Below, piece by piece: positions 35,881-47,276 of a stretch of DNA of 64,000 bases. Under the pieces are notes generated by a model, which saw only the letters and a list, made by a program, of their open reading frames with translations, made no database searches and had not been told where the DNA came from. The position numbers and the translations under genes are program-made. Position 1 is the first letter of the stretch. Every line of letters begins with the position of its first letter. The stretch covers positions 558,001-622,000 of the forward strand of contig JPHH03000011.1 in the NCBI GenBank assembly GCA_000750105.3, given 5' to 3'. The DNA is from Tolypocladium sp. Sup5 PDA-1 (lineage: Eukaryota > Ascomycota > Sordariomycetes > Hypocreales > Ophiocordycipitaceae).

Positions 35881-38493
35881 AGGGATACATGTATAACGGC
35901 GTTCTTGGGCCTTGGGACTATTGTATGATGGCTTCAGCTGCGTGCAAAGGCGTGAAGTGAGCTAAATCTCGCGACAGAAGCGGACGATGATGTGCTATCG
36001 TTGGCGTTGATGGCACAATCGGCGAAGATGACCGTGCTTGTGACTGGAGTTGCATGTGAGGCCGGGATCCTTGGCCGGTGTACGGCTCCGGCGCCTCTTA
36101 GATGCCTCTTTGGCCGGCCACATTGCCACCGCTGTTCGTTCCTAGATTTGAGGAACTTTTGTAACTTGCTATGCTCGTGGAACCTATGCCGCGCTCCGAA
36201 GCGCCGATCGGTCACTATCCATTATGTGGCACGAACACGTCGGAGAATTCTACACGTGGCAGTCGATATTGTGTCACAGAACCGGAGGGTCGCTCGGTAC
36301 GAGTAGATAATTGTGACGCCTCAGCTCCGACGTCGGTTGTTTGTGCACAATGGAGACGTGTTGCACAGCTAAGCTCGCACGAGGTATTTGGTTTGCTTGC
36401 CTCTCGGTTTCGAGGAGACGAAGAGTGGATGGCAAGGGCAAGGATGCTGCAAGCCACAGCACCTCGCCAGTTCGCACTTGCACGAGATAGAGTTCACGTC
36501 CTGAAACACGGCTCAATTCAAGCGTGGTCGTACGAAGGAAACGCGGAGGAGCCTTGGTTCCCGTACGAATAGAGTCGCGCGAAAAGGCGTGCGGACCCGG
36601 GAACGGACGCGGTGGCTTGCGCCAGCGTCTCCACCCCGAGGCGTTAGGCGCAACCGGGACGTCGGGAGCGCCGTCGGCGGCCGTCACGCGGACCGGGACG
36701 CGAAGGTTTACAGCGGCCGAGGCTTGAGAGCGGTGCGACGTTGCGAACAACGGCGGGCCGCGGGCCATGGAGCGACGATGGATGACCCCAGGCTGTCAAT
36801 GCAGCGGAAGGCCTTGAGATGACGTGCTCCTACGTACTTGCAGACAGCGACTCTGTCCTTGATATTCCGCGTCCCGTGAAAACGATGGGAGCAGGGAGGC
36901 CTTCAGCCGTGCAAAAAGAAAAGCCAGCCACACTGACAGGCCAGCCGGCCTGCGAACCAGCAAACTCGTCACAGCGCCCTCGTTGGCTCACCATGGCGGA
37001 AGCGCGATCCGGGGCCGGGGTACCCCAGCGCCCCGCCGGGATGGGAAGGGCGCTGATTGGCCTGGTGAGAGTGTGCGTTCCGATCAGGGGGCCGCCCTGC
37101 AGGAGAGAAGAAAGCAGCGAGGGCCCCAGCGCTGCTGCTCTTCGCAGGAAGTTACGAGTACTCCGTAGTTGGTTGGATTTTCGAGATATTACGAGTAATG
37201 GCATGGATGGGTAACTATGATGACGCGCGGCGAGGGGGGGAAAGTCGAGTCTTGCGAGTCGTCACTGGCATAACGGCCGTGGTGGGCTGGTAGGAATGCG
37301 TCCATGCTCGGCACCGCCGACAATGTGCAGCGTGAAGACGCAGACTCGACGGATTCCCACTGCCAACGAGCCAAGGGCATCCTGCCAAAAGTCTAATAGA
37401 GTCGACTAACCACTGGCAATTTACTCGCGAGGGCCATCACGGCCATTAATAGCAGGTGACGGCGCTAATGCACGGGCCTTGGAGCCGTCCCCTGGCCGCT
37501 GCCTGGCCCCCGAGATTGAAGGTGAGCTCCAAGCCTCCAGGCAATCCAGCTCAGTGAAGGAGCCTGGAAGTCAATGGCTGCGCTCCACCACCATTCCCAG
37601 CCATCTCGAATCCACCCGCACACCCCTTCATCGCCCAGCGCTCGCGCGTTCACCGCACACACGCTCGTCTTTCTGCCTCTCCTCTGCTTGGCTTCGCCTC
37701 CTGTCCACCCCTTGCGTGGCAGACGTTAATACTCGCCCGTCCATTCCTACGCCCTGAACTCCGCCGTCCCTGTCCGCCGTCGACACCCAATACCTCTGCT
37801 CGCCCCCTCGCGCCCGTCTCGTCCTACGCTTCCTCGGTGTCTGTTGTGTCTTGGTCTGCGACCTACCATTCGACTGCTGTTCCTCGCCCAATCGCTGAAC
37901 CCGTCGCTGTCGTCCTCGGGTGATCTGAGACAGGGACGCTCCTCGGACGATAACAATACGCATTGCCTCGCAAGGGAGCCGCCTTTGTTTCTTCTCCCTT
38001 GGTCAACACTCCGGACGATTGTCACCTCGAACCGCCGAACTGGACATACTTTGATATTCGTACGATACTCGCCGACTTGTCGTTGCACCACAGCTTCCGA
38101 TCTGGCCTAGATCTCGCATGCATGCCCGAGGTATGCAGTGAGACACGGACTGCTGGCGAATAATCGCAACCGCCGCCGACATCGCGAGCAAGGGGACCAT
38201 GCTGGCTGGCGAGGCCGAGCAGCATCTGACGAAAGGCTCTCTCGCGACAGCTAGCTGGGGGCCGGAACCCTCTCTTACGAACCGAATAAAGGAGGCCTTC
38301 GGCGACGGACAGGCATTACCCTTACTGCTGGCAGTCTGTTCTTTGTTTTCTGGCCCATCCCTGCTGTAGCTCCGCGCATGAAACCTGATCTGCCCGTCTG
38401 CACGGCTCGCGACCTGGCATCTGATCACTCCCGAAACCCGAGCCTGGCCGATTTCTTTCGAGGTGGACTGGCCGGTTCCAGCTGCTCCTAGCA
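35881..38493. other. No gene recognised
   Basis: About 2.6 kb after Yos9 and before the CM1-domain gene. The last 900 bp are pyrimidine-rich, as in a leader or promoter. A TACGAGTACTCCGTAG motif copy lies at about 37153-37168. No protein-like segment was seen. Confidence 0.45.
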
Positions 38494-41378
38494 ATGGACG
38501 GGTATCAGGCGCAAGCCCGAAGGGGGTCTCGACCGCCATATCCCCGAGCACCGTCGCGCTCTTCCAGCTCGAGCAACCCACGCATGACGCCGCACAGCGC
38601 AAACAGCTCTACGTCCCAATTCGCGGGCCCGCCACAGCTCGGAAACTCCCATCCGGCTCACAGGTACCATCACAGCCACGGCGCCAAGCCTCCCAGCTCA
38701 CCACGCCCGTTGTCGCGGGCCATGGGCCATCCCTCGAGACAAGACACCCCGGAATCTACACGGCAGCCGGCGCTCTCGACGTTTTTGCTGGAGAGGCTGC
38801 AAAAGGAACGCAGGGCGGAGAGCGACAAGATGTCGTATTCCGCTTCGCTGTCTCGGACTGACATGAGCGCATCCGTGGACCTTGGGCGGCAGGTCCAGAA
38901 CTCGCCGTTCAAGCCCCCCGAGTCGGATGGCGGCCGGCCGCGGTCGAGCGCCGGTACGGAGCCAGCCAAGAGAAAGGGACTGGGCGTCAAGGAAATGGAA
39001 CAAGTCTGTAGCCTGCTGCTCCGGACGAACTGATTGCTGACATGACATTGCAGGTGGTCTCTACCCTACATAAACAGAATTTTGACCTGAAGCTCGAGCT
39101 ATTTCACCGACGCGAGAGACAGACCGTCCTGGAAGAGAGCCTAGAGGCGCTCGAGACGGACAAGCGGCAAATGGAGGACGTCAACGACAGGCTCATCGAA
39201 GAGCTCGAGAAGCGCGACAAGGCCGTCGAAGAAGCCGTCGCCATGATTGTCATGCTCGAGGCCAAGGTCGACCAGCTCGTGCAGGAGCGCACCATGGTGC
39301 AGGCGGTGGAGAGCGAGGGCTTCTTCTGCCCCCGGGACTACGCCCTGGGATACAGGAACCCGGCACCGCAGGCGCCCGGGCCGGACATTGCGAGGCTGGA
39401 GGACGATGCCAAGGCCGTCGTCCGCATGCCGAGCTTCCTGTCTGAGCGGAGCGAGAACACGGAGAACCTGCGCAACGTGTACCTAGGCGTCAAGGGCAGC
39501 GTCCTGAGCCTACCGCGGGTCGCGGAGGGCTCGCCGGGGCCGGATAACCTCCCCGGCCAGGGCCTGGGTAGCCCGACTCTCAGCGTCCTGAGCGAGAGCT
39601 CGTTTGTGAGCGTCTATGGGCAGAAGGGGCAAGGCGAGGGGATGGAGCAAGTACCGCCTACTCATGTCGACGAGCAGTTTGCGCTGGACGGGTTTGACGG
39701 TGGCTTCATCCACAAGGCCCGCCAGGAGGATGCGGTGATGCCGAGAAGGCGGGCGGCCTCTGTGAGCCGGGCGGCAGGCGTCCCCAAACCTCCGCCTCGG
39801 TCGAGCACTGCGGTGCCGTTTCAGTCCCTCTCAGGAGTCATCGGCTATGGGTCTCCTCTGCAGCGCCTCGAACGCCTCGATGGTGCCTATACGAACAGGA
39901 ACGATGCTGCTCGTCCTCAGAGCCAAGGGAGAGGTGCGGAGAGACCGCAGTTGGCCTCCCCAAACAAGCCCTCGCCTGCGAGAAAAACAAAGGAGGAGAA
40001 GCGAGCGGCTCTACGGAGAGTGATGACCGATGCCCCCGGTGGCGTCCGCCTTCACGACCAAGGCTTTCCCCCGACACCCGATACGATCTCGACATCGACA
40101 CTGCATCGGTTTAAGAGCTCGCACGAGACGCTGTCGCAAGAGCAGGAAGCCGCCAACGAGCAGGGTGGCCACGGAGCGTCGCTGAACTCGGGCGGTTACG
40201 AACCCAAGCCGTCGGAACATGCTTCTGGGGTGCCTCTGGGGAGCCAGCGCCCGAGAACGAATGCTTCAGGCAAGGTGAGGGACGTCAGCGGCAGCACGTC
40301 CTCCGACTACCCACAATCGTCTGCACAGCGTCCACGGTCTGCAGGCGATTCCTCTGTATCTCACAGGAGGGGGAATGGCTGGCAGAGCGACGAAGATGAG
40401 TCGGATGCTCGTTCGCTCGGGTCGAGCCTGGACATTTGGCTGCGAGAGAGCTCCACGCCTGCCCAGCGCGGCGGCCGAGTCTCCCCCGACCTCTTCAGCT
40501 TCCCTACCAACGCTGCCAGGGGCGGCTGGGCCATGGACTCCATGTTTGGCCCCAACAGCGGCCAGACAGGGGGTGCCAACACCGCCCCTGGCTACGACTA
40601 CATGCAGGACCTGTTTGCGATCCGCCATCAGCTGTTTCCTGCGGGCTCGGGCTCGGGACCTCCGCCGCCGAATAGGAGATCTAGCCTTCACGCGCGAACG
40701 GGCTCGACGTCCGAAGCCAGCCCCACTGTGGTGGACAACCCGCCGGCGGACGAGGGATTCAAGAACTCCCCCAGACCCCGGACGCGGCATGTCAGGAAGA
40801 ACAGCGAGGACCTGCACAGCAGGGACGATATGCGAACGCCCGTGCAGCAGCAGCCACGGCCACCGCCTCCCCAAGACGGCAGCGACCAGAAGCGATACCC
40901 CCCCATCACGGGGCACCAAGGGGCCCGTGCCGGGCTCAACCGGCTGTTCAGGCGTTCCATAGGCAGCGGGTCGTCGAACGCGGCCGCGGAGATGACCCAG
41001 CCGAGTGCCGCTGAGACGGTCGGCGCCGACTCGTCCAAGAACCACCCGCCCATGGGCGTCCCGTCGTGGGTCCTCAGGAACCACGCCATCGACGACGAGC
41101 GCTCCGGCGCGACGCCCCCGCCCATCACGCTCAAGCCACGACAGGGGCGGCGCAACACGTTGGACGCGGACAGACCCGCATCGCCGATGACGACGACGGC
41201 GGCGGCGGCGGCCGAACCGACCAAAGTGCCGAGCGCATCTCACGATGCCGCCAATGGGAGCGCGCCGCCCGGCGAACAGGAGGAGACCGGGCCGAGCACG
41301 GGCTCGGGTACGGGGAGCCGCCGGAAGTGGCTGCCTACGTTCGGAAGGTCGAACAGCCTGAAGAACAAATCCGGTTAG
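38494..41378 (+). CDS. CM1 (Cnn_1N) domain protein, microtubule-organising-centre component
   Basis: Large scaffold of 944 residues with the centrosomin motif 1 that binds gamma-tubulin complexes; in fungi such proteins act at spindle pole bodies or septal MTOCs (Mto1/Pcp1/ApsB type). Exons 38494-39003 and 39054-41378. The CM1 core GLGVKEMEQ|VVSTLHKQNFDLKLELFHRRERQ (residues about 162-192) is interrupted by a 50-bp intron (donor GTCTGT, GCTGAC branch, TTGCAG). A coiled coil follows to about residue 245 (LEESLEALETDKRQMED...IEELEKRDKAVEE). The rest is disordered, Ser/Pro/Gly-rich with scattered basic patches, ending in a conserved-looking KWLPTFGRSNSLKNKSG. Assignment to one of the named orthologs is not possible by eye. 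Confidence 0.87.
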
Positions 41379-43145
41379 GGGCTGTGTATTATTCCCTAGG
41401 CCGAGGGCCGCGATGGTGGTTCGTGGCGGAGGGCGTCCTTTCTTGTGTGTATTATCAAGACGAGGAGTCGACTCGCTGTTGTTTAGCAGCGCGTGGAGAC
41501 GGGATAAAAGCATAAAAGCACGTTTGGCGGCATTCTGAGATTGTCATAGTCTGGACACGGGGCAATCTGGGGGCACGGCGCTGGCGGGATGGGGTTTGCG
41601 GCGGCGGGTGAGGATAGTATAGATTGAGAGAATTGATATACCTTCATGGCAAGGGCTTTGACTCGATTACGGAGAAGCTCGTGAGCGTGTTCATATTGTC
41701 TTTGGGTTGCAGATAATTCAAGGGAAGGCTAGTGGCCCCGACGAAGCCCGCGGGACTGTTGATACAGGGGGCACGAGTTGCGAGGGGAGCACAGCAGTCT
41801 ACAGGGAGACGGCGACGACGTGGTCGGTGTCCTTGCTGGTGTCCCTGCAGGCGCCGAGGCCGGCCTTGGTCCAGGTGATGTCGCCGATGTCGAGGTGCCT
41901 TTTGTAGGTTGCGCGGGTAAGTGCGCCGAGGGAATAGAGGTAGCCGGGCTGCTGCCGTGGTTGCGATTTCACTTCTTGTGTTGTCTAGCTATACGAAGTA
42001 CATACACCAAGTACGAAGAATGCGGGCGGGTATGAAGGTGCGACTAGACCTTCGGGGGTGCAGGCAGATGTTGGAGATGTCGTTGCCCAACACAGCAATT
42101 GGGGAATTAGTATTATGGAGTCCATCCAACTGGCGAGAGTTCACTGGCTGCGGCAGCTCCCGTTGTGGCGGACAGAATTGAGTTTCGCCGGCGCGATCCA
42201 CGTGCTACTGCGAAGCACAGCGATAGTAGATGCATCTTCGCGACAACGGCGCCTACGAATAAATGGGATTGATGAGGCGTAGTCGGTCTTTTGGGATGAA
42301 CCGTGAGAGCGACGGATGAAACCGGCGGAGTGGTGATTGGCTGCGTGCTAGCGCCAGGGGCAGCGTTGAATTGCTGACCTAACCTGTTCAGCGAAAAAGC
42401 GAGCCACGGCATGTTTCTGCCGAGCGCAAGGTCACCCACCTCACCTTTGGCCAGCCAAAATCCTTCCAGAAGGCCATATTGCCTGTGCCGAAGCAAGCGG
42501 CGGCACTGATTGCCACAGCCCGCCCGCCGCGGAAAGCGCAGCGCTCGAGGCCCGGAGCGCAGATGTCGGATGCAGCGGTGCCGCTGGCGTCTGCCGCCCC
42601 CGGCGCGCCCGACACCACCGAACTGGCTGGCCTGTTTCACCGTGCACCGTATCCAGCAGCTCGCCGGGGAGCACAAACCTGCTTGCCTGCTCAGGAAGCA
42701 CCGAGCACGCCAGCCAAGCTGAGGTCAGATGGCGGCGGCGAATCACGGCGCTGCAGATATCCGGGATGCTGCAGATATGCACGGATAACGGCGCAGGCGG
42801 GTCGCGCTGCCACGGCGGAGCAGCTGGGAAAATTACTGCCCCCATGCTGTCTGACGCTGTCGTCTTGGCATGGGTCCTTATTCCCGACGAGCAGGACGAG
42901 GTCGCACGCGGAAGTGAATGGGATATTACTCGGCGGCGGCAAGGCCGGCTGGCCCTAGTCGTCCGTCGTCCGTCGTCCGTCGTCGTCTGGCATCCCCTCT
43001 GGCAGCGCACCCAGCTGCAAACAATACCATCTTGCCCTGTCCAAGAGGCTGCCGTGGCCCGTTGCTGCAGTCCAGCAGATGGCCTTTTGCTCCCGACCTC
43101 TCCCTCTTCCGTGCTGACGGACGGTCGGCGGACATAGGTAGGTAA
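41379..43145. other. Intergenic; one possible gene relic inside
   Basis: Holds the 3' UTR of the CM1 gene, a DPBB-like fragment on the minus strand (see 41799-41972), a GTC/CGT triplet tract at about 42958-42986, and the promoter of the PGAP4-like gene. Long minus-strand frames at 42441-43814 are antisense shadows of the next gene. Confidence 0.45.
41799..41972 (-). pseudogene. Possible DPBB/barwin-like fragment
   Basis: A short minus-strand frame without ATG contains GDITWTKAGLGACRDTSKDT followed by DHVVAVSL and a stop. This matches the first strand pattern of small secreted double-psi beta-barrel proteins, typically G-x-(G/M)-T-(Y/W)...GLGAC...(S/N)-x-D-(S/T)-D-x-V-V-A-(L/V)-S. The second half (usually containing CGK and a Cys-rich barrel) is not found downstream. 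It may be a decayed gene, a badly spliced one, or chance. Confidence 0.25.
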
Positions 43146-44426
43146 ATGCGTGCCTCGCGGGCCAACGCCGCCTTCTGGCTGGCCTGGCTCAGCCTCGCCG
43201 CCTGGTGCTACTTCAACACCTTCGACGACCCGTCGTCCATCTTCTACGACCCCAGCCGGGCCTACCGCCTGCGCTTCTCCGCCGTGCGCACCGCCGAGGT
43301 CGACCGCTACCTGCAGCAGACGGCCTTTGCGGCGCCCAAGCAGCGGCTCGCGGCGCCGCTGCTGTGCGTCGGCATCCCCAGCGTCAACCGCACCACCGAG
43401 TCGTTCCTCGAGCACGCCGTCGGCAGCCTCGTCGACACCCTGACCCCGGCCGAGCGCGAGCTCGTCTACGTCGTCGTCCTGCTCGCCGACAAGGCGCCCG
43501 AGACGCACTTTGCCTACGGCCAGGAGTGGCTGGGCCGCCTGGCCGACGAGGTGGTCGTGTACGCCAACGGCGATGCGCTCTCGGGGGACGGCACCGGCAT
43601 CGGAACCACCAACGCCACGGCCAACTACCGCGCGATCCCCTACGACGTCCGCGGGACGCCCCGCGGCGACGGGCGCACCGAGAACATGCGCCTCGACCAC
43701 TCGGTCCTGGTGGAGCGCTGCCGCGGCCAGAAGACGCCCTTCTTCGCGCTGGTCGAGGACGACGTGATTGCGTCGCGGGACTGGTTCGCGCGCTTCCGCA
43801 GCGCGGTCCGGCACGTCGACGCGGAGGCGCAGAAGAGCGGCCGCGACTGGATCTACCTGCGCCTCTTCTACTCGGAGCTACTGATGGGCTGGAACGCCGA
43901 GGAGTGGCTCAGCTACGCCGAGGTCGTCCTCGGCGCCTACGCCGTCCTGCTGGTCGTCTTCCTCGCGCTGCTGCGCCGGCGGCGCCGGCGGGGCCCCGCG
44001 GGGCCGGCGGCCAAGGCGGCGGCGCGGAACTTCAACCTCATGTTCGCGCTGGTGTTCTGCCTGTGGACGCCAGCGCTCATCGCGCTCTTCTTCATGGCGG
44101 GCCGCGTCTCGATGCGCCGCCTCAGCCCGTCGCTCCCGCCCCTCCTCGGCGGCGGCGGCGGCGTGCGCGAGATGCCCAACTACGGGTGCTGCGCGCAGGG
44201 GCTCGTCTTCCCGGAGCGGCACCTCGAGGGCCTGCAGGCGCTGCTGCGCGACCCGCCGTTTGCGTTTGCGGGCGACCAGATCCTCGAGGACTACGCGCGC
44301 GACCGCGGGCTGGCCAAGTGGGCGCTGGACCCGAGCGTGCTGCAGCACGCGGGGCGGCGGGAGTCGTCCGACGGGCCACGGGTTGCGAAAGTATGGAACT
44401 TTAGCTTTGAGCGACAGCAGCGCTGA
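43146..44426 (+). CDS. PGAP4-like GPI-glycan glycosyltransferase
   Basis: Single-exon gene, 426 residues. It resembles the PGAP4/TMEM246 family, Golgi transferases that add a side-chain sugar to GPI anchors, and its fungal relatives. The N-terminus has a signal-anchor segment (FWLAWLSLAAWCYF). The catalytic fold includes CVGIPSVNRTTESFLEHAVG, LVYVVVLLADK and the metal-binding acidic motif VEDDV (about residues 203-207). A diagnostic tandem membrane hairpin is inserted in the catalytic domain: VVLGAYAVLLVVFLALL, a short basic loop, then FNLMFALVFCLWTPALIALFFMAG (about 258-320). The C-terminal MPNYGCCAQGLVFP and AGDQILEDYA blocks fit the family. Start: ATG at 43146, the first Met before the anchor. 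The donor sugar in fungi is unknown to me. Confidence 0.85.
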   Translation: MRASRANAAFWLAWLSLAAWCYFNTFDDPSSIFYDPSRAYRLRFSAVRTAEVDRYLQQTAFAAPKQRLAAPLLCVGIPSVNRTTESFLEHAVGSLVDTLTPAERELVYVVVLLADKAPETHFAYGQEWLGRLADEVVVYANGDALSGDGTGIGTTNATANYRAIPYDVRGTPRGDGRTENMRLDHSVLVERCRGQKTPFFALVEDDVIASRDWFARFRSAVRHVDAEAQKSGRDWIYLRLFYSELLMGWNAEEWLSYAEVVLGAYAVLLVVFLALLRRRRRRGPAGPAAKAAARNFNLMFALVFCLWTPALIALFFMAGRVSMRRLSPSLPPLLGGGGGVREMPNYGCCAQGLVFPERHLEGLQALLRDPPFAFAGDQILEDYARDRGLAKWALDPSVLQHAGRRESSDGPRVAKVWNFSFERQQR

Positions 44427-44990
44427 CGATGATGTCGCTTGGATGGATACCGGGCAAGGCCGAGTGCAGTTTCTCTATGAAGATGTTGGATGGGCCGAGG
44501 ACGCGGCGGTCTCGCAAGCGATATGATGCATTTACACGGAAGTATACTGTAATGTACGGACGTATCCGTACTCGTACTGGATAGATGGATATATTTCATA
44601 ATCTGCAATCAACACACAACAAACGCCGAAATGAATCCACCAAGAATAGAATAGAGCGGCGGGGGCGGCTGGAGGCCGTAAAGGTGTACGCACCCTGCAG
44701 AAGTTCCGTGCCGCAGGGTGGATCCTCCTCGGGGCCGTGGCGGTGCTGACCGCGACCGACCGGGCCCGAAGGCGAGACCTTGCTGCCGCAAACGTACGAC
44801 TATGGCACAACCAACAACGTTCAAGGCCCCGTCCTGCGCGGGCGGTGCTGATACAGCGGCGGACATCGGGGCTCGGATTGCCGATGCTCTGGATTTAATT
44901 TGCGATGCGAGGGCGAGGTGATGGGGTATTTGACCTCGACCGTGCCTCTACTGCGGCACGCGTCTTGCATCACACGGTCACATCTCAGCC
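44427..44990. other. Intergenic, presumed promoter of MCR1
   Basis: Contains the 3' end of the PGAP4-like transcript and the MCR1 promoter. The AT-rich patch at about 44520-44640 may be polyadenylation sequence. No gene seen. Confidence 0.45.
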
Positions 44991-45947
44991 ATGGCCTCTG
45001 CAATGACCTACCGCCCACGCCTCGGCACCCTCCTCGGCGCCCTCGCCGCCACGGGCATCGCCACGGGCATCGCCTCCAAGTTCTTCATCAAGGACGCGCG
45101 CGCCGACTCGCCCGCCGCGCCGCAAAAGGTCTTTGGCGGCGGGCCGGCCTTCTTCTCGCTCCCGCTGGAGAGCGCCGAGGTGGTCAACCACAACACGAAG
45201 CGGCTGCGGTTCCGGCTGGACGGGGATGCCGTGACCGGGCTGCCGCTGACGGCGTCGCTGCTGACGATGAGCTGGCCGAAGGGCCGGTGGGTGCCGGTCG
45301 TGAGGCCGTATACGCCGGTGAGCGGCTCGGGTGCGTATCGTGATCTCGCTGTTCCGTCTTTCGCGAGTGGGATTGAATTGCTGAGGGACCGACTAGATGA
45401 GCCCGGATACGTCGACTTCTTGATCAAGCGCTACCCAGACGGCAAATCCAGCACGCACCTCCACGCCCTCGCCCCCGGCGACTCGCTCTTCTTCCTGGCC
45501 GCCCTGAAAGGCCCGCAGTGGACGCCGAACCGCCACCCGCACGTCACGCTCATCGCCGGCGGCGCGGGCGTCACGCCCGCGTACCAGCTCGCGCGGGGCA
45601 TCCTGCGCAACCCGGCGGACCGCACGGCCGTGACGCTCGTCTTCGGCGTCAACGGCGACGCGGACGTGCTCCTCGGGCGGGAGCTCGAGGCGTTCGAGAG
45701 GGAGTTCCCGGGGCGGTTCCGGGCCGTGTACACGGTCAGCCGGCCGGGGCAGGGGTCGCCGCACCGGAGGGGGCATGTCACGGGGGAGCTGTTGCGGGAG
45801 GTGGTGCCGCGGGAGGATGCGGGCGGCGACGGGGCGGTGTTTGTGTGCGGGCCGCCGGCGATGGAGAGGGCGCTGGTGGGGGGACGGGGGCAGAAGGGGG
45901 TGTTGGAGGAGATGGGGTATCGGAAGGATCAGATTCACAAGTTCTGA
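44991..45947 (+). CDS. MCR1: NADH-cytochrome b5 reductase 2, mitochondrial
   Basis: FAD enzyme of the mitochondrial outer membrane and intermembrane space that passes electrons from NADH to cytochrome b5 or D-erythroascorbyl radical. Exons 44991-45330 and 45397-45947, 296 residues. The N-terminal anchor (LGTLLGALAATGIATGIASKFF) matches Mcr1. The FAD-binding signature RPYTPVSGSDEPGYVDF is recovered only when the 66-bp intron 45331-45396 is removed. That intron has length divisible by three, so a naive translation stays open and inserts 22 spurious residues. KGPQW, the nucleotide site LIAGGAGVTPAYQLARGIL and the terminal CGPPAME...QIHKF complete the family pattern. Confidence 0.94.
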   Translation: MASAMTYRPRLGTLLGALAATGIATGIASKFFIKDARADSPAAPQKVFGGGPAFFSLPLESAEVVNHNTKRLRFRLDGDAVTGLPLTASLLTMSWPKGRWVPVVRPYTPVSGSGAYRDLAVPSFASGIELLRDRLDEPGYVDFLIKRYPDGKSSTHLHALAPGDSLFFLAALKGPQWTPNRHPHVTLIAGGAGVTPAYQLARGILRNPADRTAVTLVFGVNGDADVLLGRELEAFEREFPGRFRAVYTVSRPGQGSPHRRGHVTGELLREVVPREDAGGDGAVFVCGPPAMERALVGGRGQKGVLEEMGYRKDQIHKF

Positions 45948-46475
45948 GGAGGGAGCAGTCATGAGTCTTGGCTGCTACGCGTTGGAAGCTGTCATGTTGG
46001 AATGCATGTATACGTCAACGTCCTCAACCACACTTGAACACTGCCCAGCCAGCACGTCCACGCCGGCGTATAGACGCACCCGATTGTACAATCGCAGCTC
46101 TGCTGCAATGCTCTTCGGAGTCAGCTTGGCATAGCTTCGCTATTCTAATGCCGTTGAGCTCTAGGGAGTCATGCAGAGGCAACGACACTCCTTTAGCCTC
46201 TTTCGACGTCCATGGACATCAATATAGATCGAGCACGGGACAGACCGAAGCCCCTGGATGTACCGCTTTGGATTTGCCGATGTGGTGTCGACGGCACAAA
46301 CAGCGAGAGCACGCCGCCGGCTAGTGCCGCGGTGTACTCCTTGCGTCGGCCCGCGCGTGTAAGTCGCCGGCGTCTGATGTCTCGACGACCTCGACGGAGC
46401 CTAGAGTTTCACAACGCCGATTCCAGCATCCGAGTCGAGGATCTTGCTAGGTCAAAATTCGCAACAAGTGCACCG
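45948..46475. other. Convergent 3' region between MCR1 and the UstYa cluster
   Basis: No coding segment recognised. This marks the left border of the peptide cluster. Confidence 0.45.
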
Positions 46476-47276
46476 TCAGTGGTCGTGCGTCGCCTCGCCG
46501 CCCTTTGACCGCAGCCACTCCGGAAACTCGACCCAGCGATGCCGGCGCACCCACTCCAGCACCGCGCCGTAGTCCCTGCACGCGTGCGCCTCGGTCGGCA
46601 CAAACTCCTCGAGGTCGTCCGTCGTCACGAGCGTCAGGTCCGGGTGGCAGAGCAGCTGGTGCCGCACGTAGTCGAGGCAGTGCAGCACGTGTTTCTCGTC
46701 CCATGCGGGGGGCGTCTCGGACATGAGGTTCTGGCGGATCGAGTTCTGGCCTGGCGGTTAGCCTGCATCCTTCTACCGTGTGAGTGACGAGAGCCGGCGT
46801 ACCAGGCAGTGCAGCGCGTGGAACACGTCAACTTGGTAGATGCTCTGCGACGGGTCCGTGGGCGACTCTGACGACGGGCGTAGGCCCTGCGCGAGCGCCC
46901 ACTGCGTGTTCAGGGACACGACGCCGCCGCTGCCGAGGAGGTCCCTCCAGTACTCGTCCGCCTGGCGCGAGCCGGCGAGGAGGTGTGAGTTGTTGTCGAA
47001 CCGCATCGTGGTGTTGTAGGAGCCCAACTGCGACAGCCCGTCGAGCGAGGCCCTCGTCCCGAGCGACCGGCGGGCATGGTCCAGAGCGATGAAGCCGGCG
47101 ATGAGAAGCAAGCAGAGGACGAGCTCTAGGCCGACGATGCCGACGTGGACTGCCCTTGGTGACTTGAGATGTTGCCGGAGTGGCCGGTTAGAGGGCCGTT
47201 GCTCGGCGGCGTCTGCGTCTGCTTCTTCCTCTGAGAGAGGCTTGTATTCGGCTCCAAGCTTCAAAGGCGGGAACAT
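46476..47276 (-). CDS. UstYa-like (DUF3328) oxidase 1
   Basis: Member of the UstYa family, fungal copper-type oxidative cyclases that install side-chain crosslinks in ribosomal peptides (ustiloxin, phomopsin, asperipin, victorin). Exons on the minus strand are 47276-46803 and 46745-46476, 247 residues. A cytosolic tail is followed by one membrane segment at about residues 45-68 (GIVGLELVLCLLLIAGFIAL), giving a lumenal catalytic domain. Both family HxxHC motifs are present: His153/His156/Cys157 (VFHALHCL) and His177/His180/Cys181 (KHVLHCL). The 57-bp intron (GTACGC donor, GGCTAACC branch) falls exactly after the first motif. The spacing between the two motifs is shorter than usual. It is the first of three such genes, co-oriented, leading to the precursor gene. 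Confidence 0.88.

Noticed and set aside
40266..41513. 415-codon minus-strand frame
   Set aside because: Antisense to the CM1-domain gene, Arg/Pro-rich, no features.
42441..43814. 457-codon minus-strand frame
   Set aside because: Antisense to the PGAP4-like gene; composition is that of a GC-rich shadow and it has no domain or signal.
43205..44404. 399-codon plus-strand frame, rich in Arg/Ala/Pro
   Set aside because: Alternate frame of the PGAP4-like gene; the family motifs and membrane hairpin are in the other frame.
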